IMG/VR virus record: IMGVR_UViG_3300046804_004591
Coordinates: 1-30,378 of that record
DNA length: 30,378 bases
Direction: 5' to 3' (one strand)
From: a virus
The notes beneath the pieces are model-generated. The model saw only the letters and a list, made by a program, of their open reading frames with translations. It did not search any database and was not told where the DNA came from. Position numbers and translations under genes: made by a program. Positions 29,421 to 30,378 of the stretch are shown here, in pieces (position 1 is the first letter of the stretch; each line of letters starts with the position of its first letter).

Positions 29421-29960
29421 TCAGACTCCAGGAAGTCCTGGTGTAACTACTGGACCTTGTCCTCTTTTCAATCTACCCATAGATTTAGAAAGATCGTTAC
29501 TCATTTTGTTTATAGCATCCATATCACCGTGATATCCTTGCCTTTGATCATCAACCACTTTAGCAGCTCTTGCACCAATAGCAGACTGTTCAATAATACT
29601 ATGTCTCCACTTTTCACTCATATTTGCCATAATAACGAGAGCATTCTGATTAGTATCAGCATAACCTTCAGCAACTAGGTACTCAAGAATAGTGTCAAAA
29701 AGGTCATATGATTCATTTTGATCTTTTTGATGAACTTTTCTTGCGTTTTCGTGCTTCTCACGATACTCAGGATCATTCTTCATCTTTTCCTGATGAGCAT
29801 TCACACGTTTCATATGAGCATCTTGTTCTTGATTTCTCCTATATTCCGTTGCCCTTCTACCCATAGAACGAGTAATTTCATCAAGTTGCTCCACTTCTTC
29901 TTGAGGAGAATAAACGGAAGTATATGCTTCCATTAAATTTCTAACGTCGTTTGCTTCCAT
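29421..29960 (-). CDS. Virion-type phage protein with EAYxxVYxPQEE N-terminus
   Basis: This 179-residue protein begins MEANDVRNLMEAYTSVYSPQ. The EAY..VY.PQEEVE.LDE block recurs at the N-termini of several marine T4-like proteins (from memory) and contains LME and LDE sites resembling T4 prohead-protease cleavage sites. Residues about 85-122 (FDTILEYLVAEGYAD ... ALVIMANMSEKWRHSI) form a second recurrent module. The rest is charged and helical. The role is unknown; a packaged or internal head protein is inferred. AATAAATA lies 18 bp upstream. Confidence 0.72.
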   Translation of the reverse strand: MEANDVRNLMEAYTSVYSPQEEVEQLDEITRSMGRRATEYRRNQEQDAHMKRVNAHQEKMKNDPEYREKHENARKVHQKDQNESYDLFDTILEYLVAEGYADTNQNALVIMANMSEKWRHSIIEQSAIGARAAKVVDDQRQGYHGDMDAINKMSNDLSKSMGRLKRGQGPVVTPGLPGV

Positions 29961-29977
29961 TTTTTTTTGTTTTTAGT

Positions 29978-29985
29978 TATTTATT
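29978..29985 (-). promoter_or_regulatory. Weak late-type promoter AATAAATA
   Basis: The minus strand reads GATAATAAATAAC between the stop at 29987 and the ATG at 29960; 7 of 8 to the late consensus. The start codon is preceded by an A-rich run and no Shine-Dalgarno. Confidence 0.35.
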
Positions 29986-29986
29986 A

Positions 29987-30378
29987 TCAAGAAACTTTAT
30001 AGTCCTTTCCTTTCCACTTAAAGGTTGATCCCATACCACCTTTTGCCTTTGCCGCACCATATGCCTTATCAAAAGATTGTGCTTCTGTTCCAACTTTTCC
30101 AGGACCAACAATTCCAGGACCAACTTTCTTTCTTTGAGCAAATCTTTGCGAAGATCCTACACGGGTTTTAGGATCGTAATAAGTTTCACCTTTCTTAACT
30201 TCTTTTGCGGTTGTTGGGAACTTAGGTGCAGATTTTCTAGTTGCATCAGCGGTATTATATGCTTGAAGTCCTAAAGCTGCAGCCGCAACATGAGGTCCAC
30301 CTACAGGAGGTGTAAATCCTTGCTTACCACCCAAATCTGGTAGAGAATCTAATTTACCAGGCTTTCTACTTTTAATAG
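29987..30378 (-). CDS. Partial phage protein, C-terminal part
   Basis: The frame is open to the window edge, so the N-terminus is missing; reading upstream of the first possible start gives KSRKPGKLDSLPDLGGKQ. The visible part is Gly/Pro/Lys-rich and mostly disordered: TPPVGGPHVAAAALGLQAYN, a Lys/Arg-rich KKGETYYDPKTRVGSSQRFA segment and the C-terminus FKWKGKDYKVS. I do not recognise it. It neighbours the virion-type gene at 29421 and probably belongs to the same late block. Confidence 0.65.
   Translation of the reverse strand, partial: IKSRKPGKLDSLPDLGGKQGFTPPVGGPHVAAAALGLQAYNTADATRKSAPKFPTTAKEVKKGETYYDPKTRVGSSQRFAQRKKVGPGIVGPGKVGTEAQSFDKAYGAAKAKGGMGSTFKWKGKDYKVS

Noticed and set aside
1-30378. 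CRISPR array, insertion sequence or integrase
   Set aside because: I saw no regularly spaced direct repeats, transposase-like proteins or terminal inverted repeats.

Overview
The window is a stretch of an AT-rich T4-like myovirus genome of the marine (cyanophage/pelagiphage) type. The evidence is a full set of T4 replication homologues (gp61 primase, gp41 helicase, UvsX, gp43 polymerase, RegA, gp62 and gp44 clamp loader, gp45 clamp) together with class I ribonucleotide reductase and the accessory genes typical of marine T4-like phages: hsp20, mazG, a MoxR/CobS-like ATPase, and small proteins I recognise from cyanophages. Every gene I support is on the minus strand, so transcription runs from high to low coordinates. 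The host cannot be fixed from this window. Synechococcus, Prochlorococcus or SAR11 all fit, and no photosynthesis gene is present.

Layout in order of transcription (high to low coordinates). 30378-29421: two virion-type proteins of unknown function, the first cut by the window edge. 29341-25770: a VWA/zincin protein, a 47-residue Pro/Val/Glu-rich protein and a MoxR/CobS-type AAA+ ATPase, each set off by terminator and promoter signals. 25712-20201: replication module 1, consisting of a DUF3310-like protein, gp45, a small HExxH protein, a conserved phage protein, a GIY-YIG endonuclease, gp44, a small protein, Dam, gp62 and RegA, nearly all overlapping or abutting. 20001-19416: hsp20 behind a structured leader, plus a 44-residue protein. 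19316-12256: replication module 2, consisting of two tandem paralogues, gp43, a 41-residue protein, UvsX, gp41, a PD-(D/E)XK-like nuclease, MazG, a small protein and a second HExxH protein. 12240-12091: tRNA-Ala(UGC) and a tRNA with anticodon UAG. 12073-4938: late or virion-associated genes, including a 430-residue unknown protein, a KxDG (ligase-like) protein, an HxGH nucleotidyltransferase with a capsid-targeting-like N-terminus, a mosaic basic protein and small structural-type proteins. 4889-317: gp61, nrdA, nrdB and a 50-residue ORF. 270-1: start of another late-type protein.

The intergenic regions are short; none exceeds about 200 bp without a gene. They carry most of the unusual signal. 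Intrinsic terminators are fused directly to the next promoter: T4-type late TATAAATA in two places and sigma70-like TATAAT in four. A conserved element (AAACTGNCACA) lies 28-30 bp upstream of three TATAAT boxes. The hsp20 upstream region has interdigitated inverted repeats followed by a terminator, a promoter and a leader whose sequence could pair with the Shine-Dalgarno.

I see no wholly new multi-gene system that can be asserted from sequence alone. The best candidates for follow-up are the MoxR-ATPase/VWA-zincin pair, the virion-associated KxDG plus HxGH nucleotidyltransferase pair, and the terminator-promoter modules with the shared AAACTGNCACA element.
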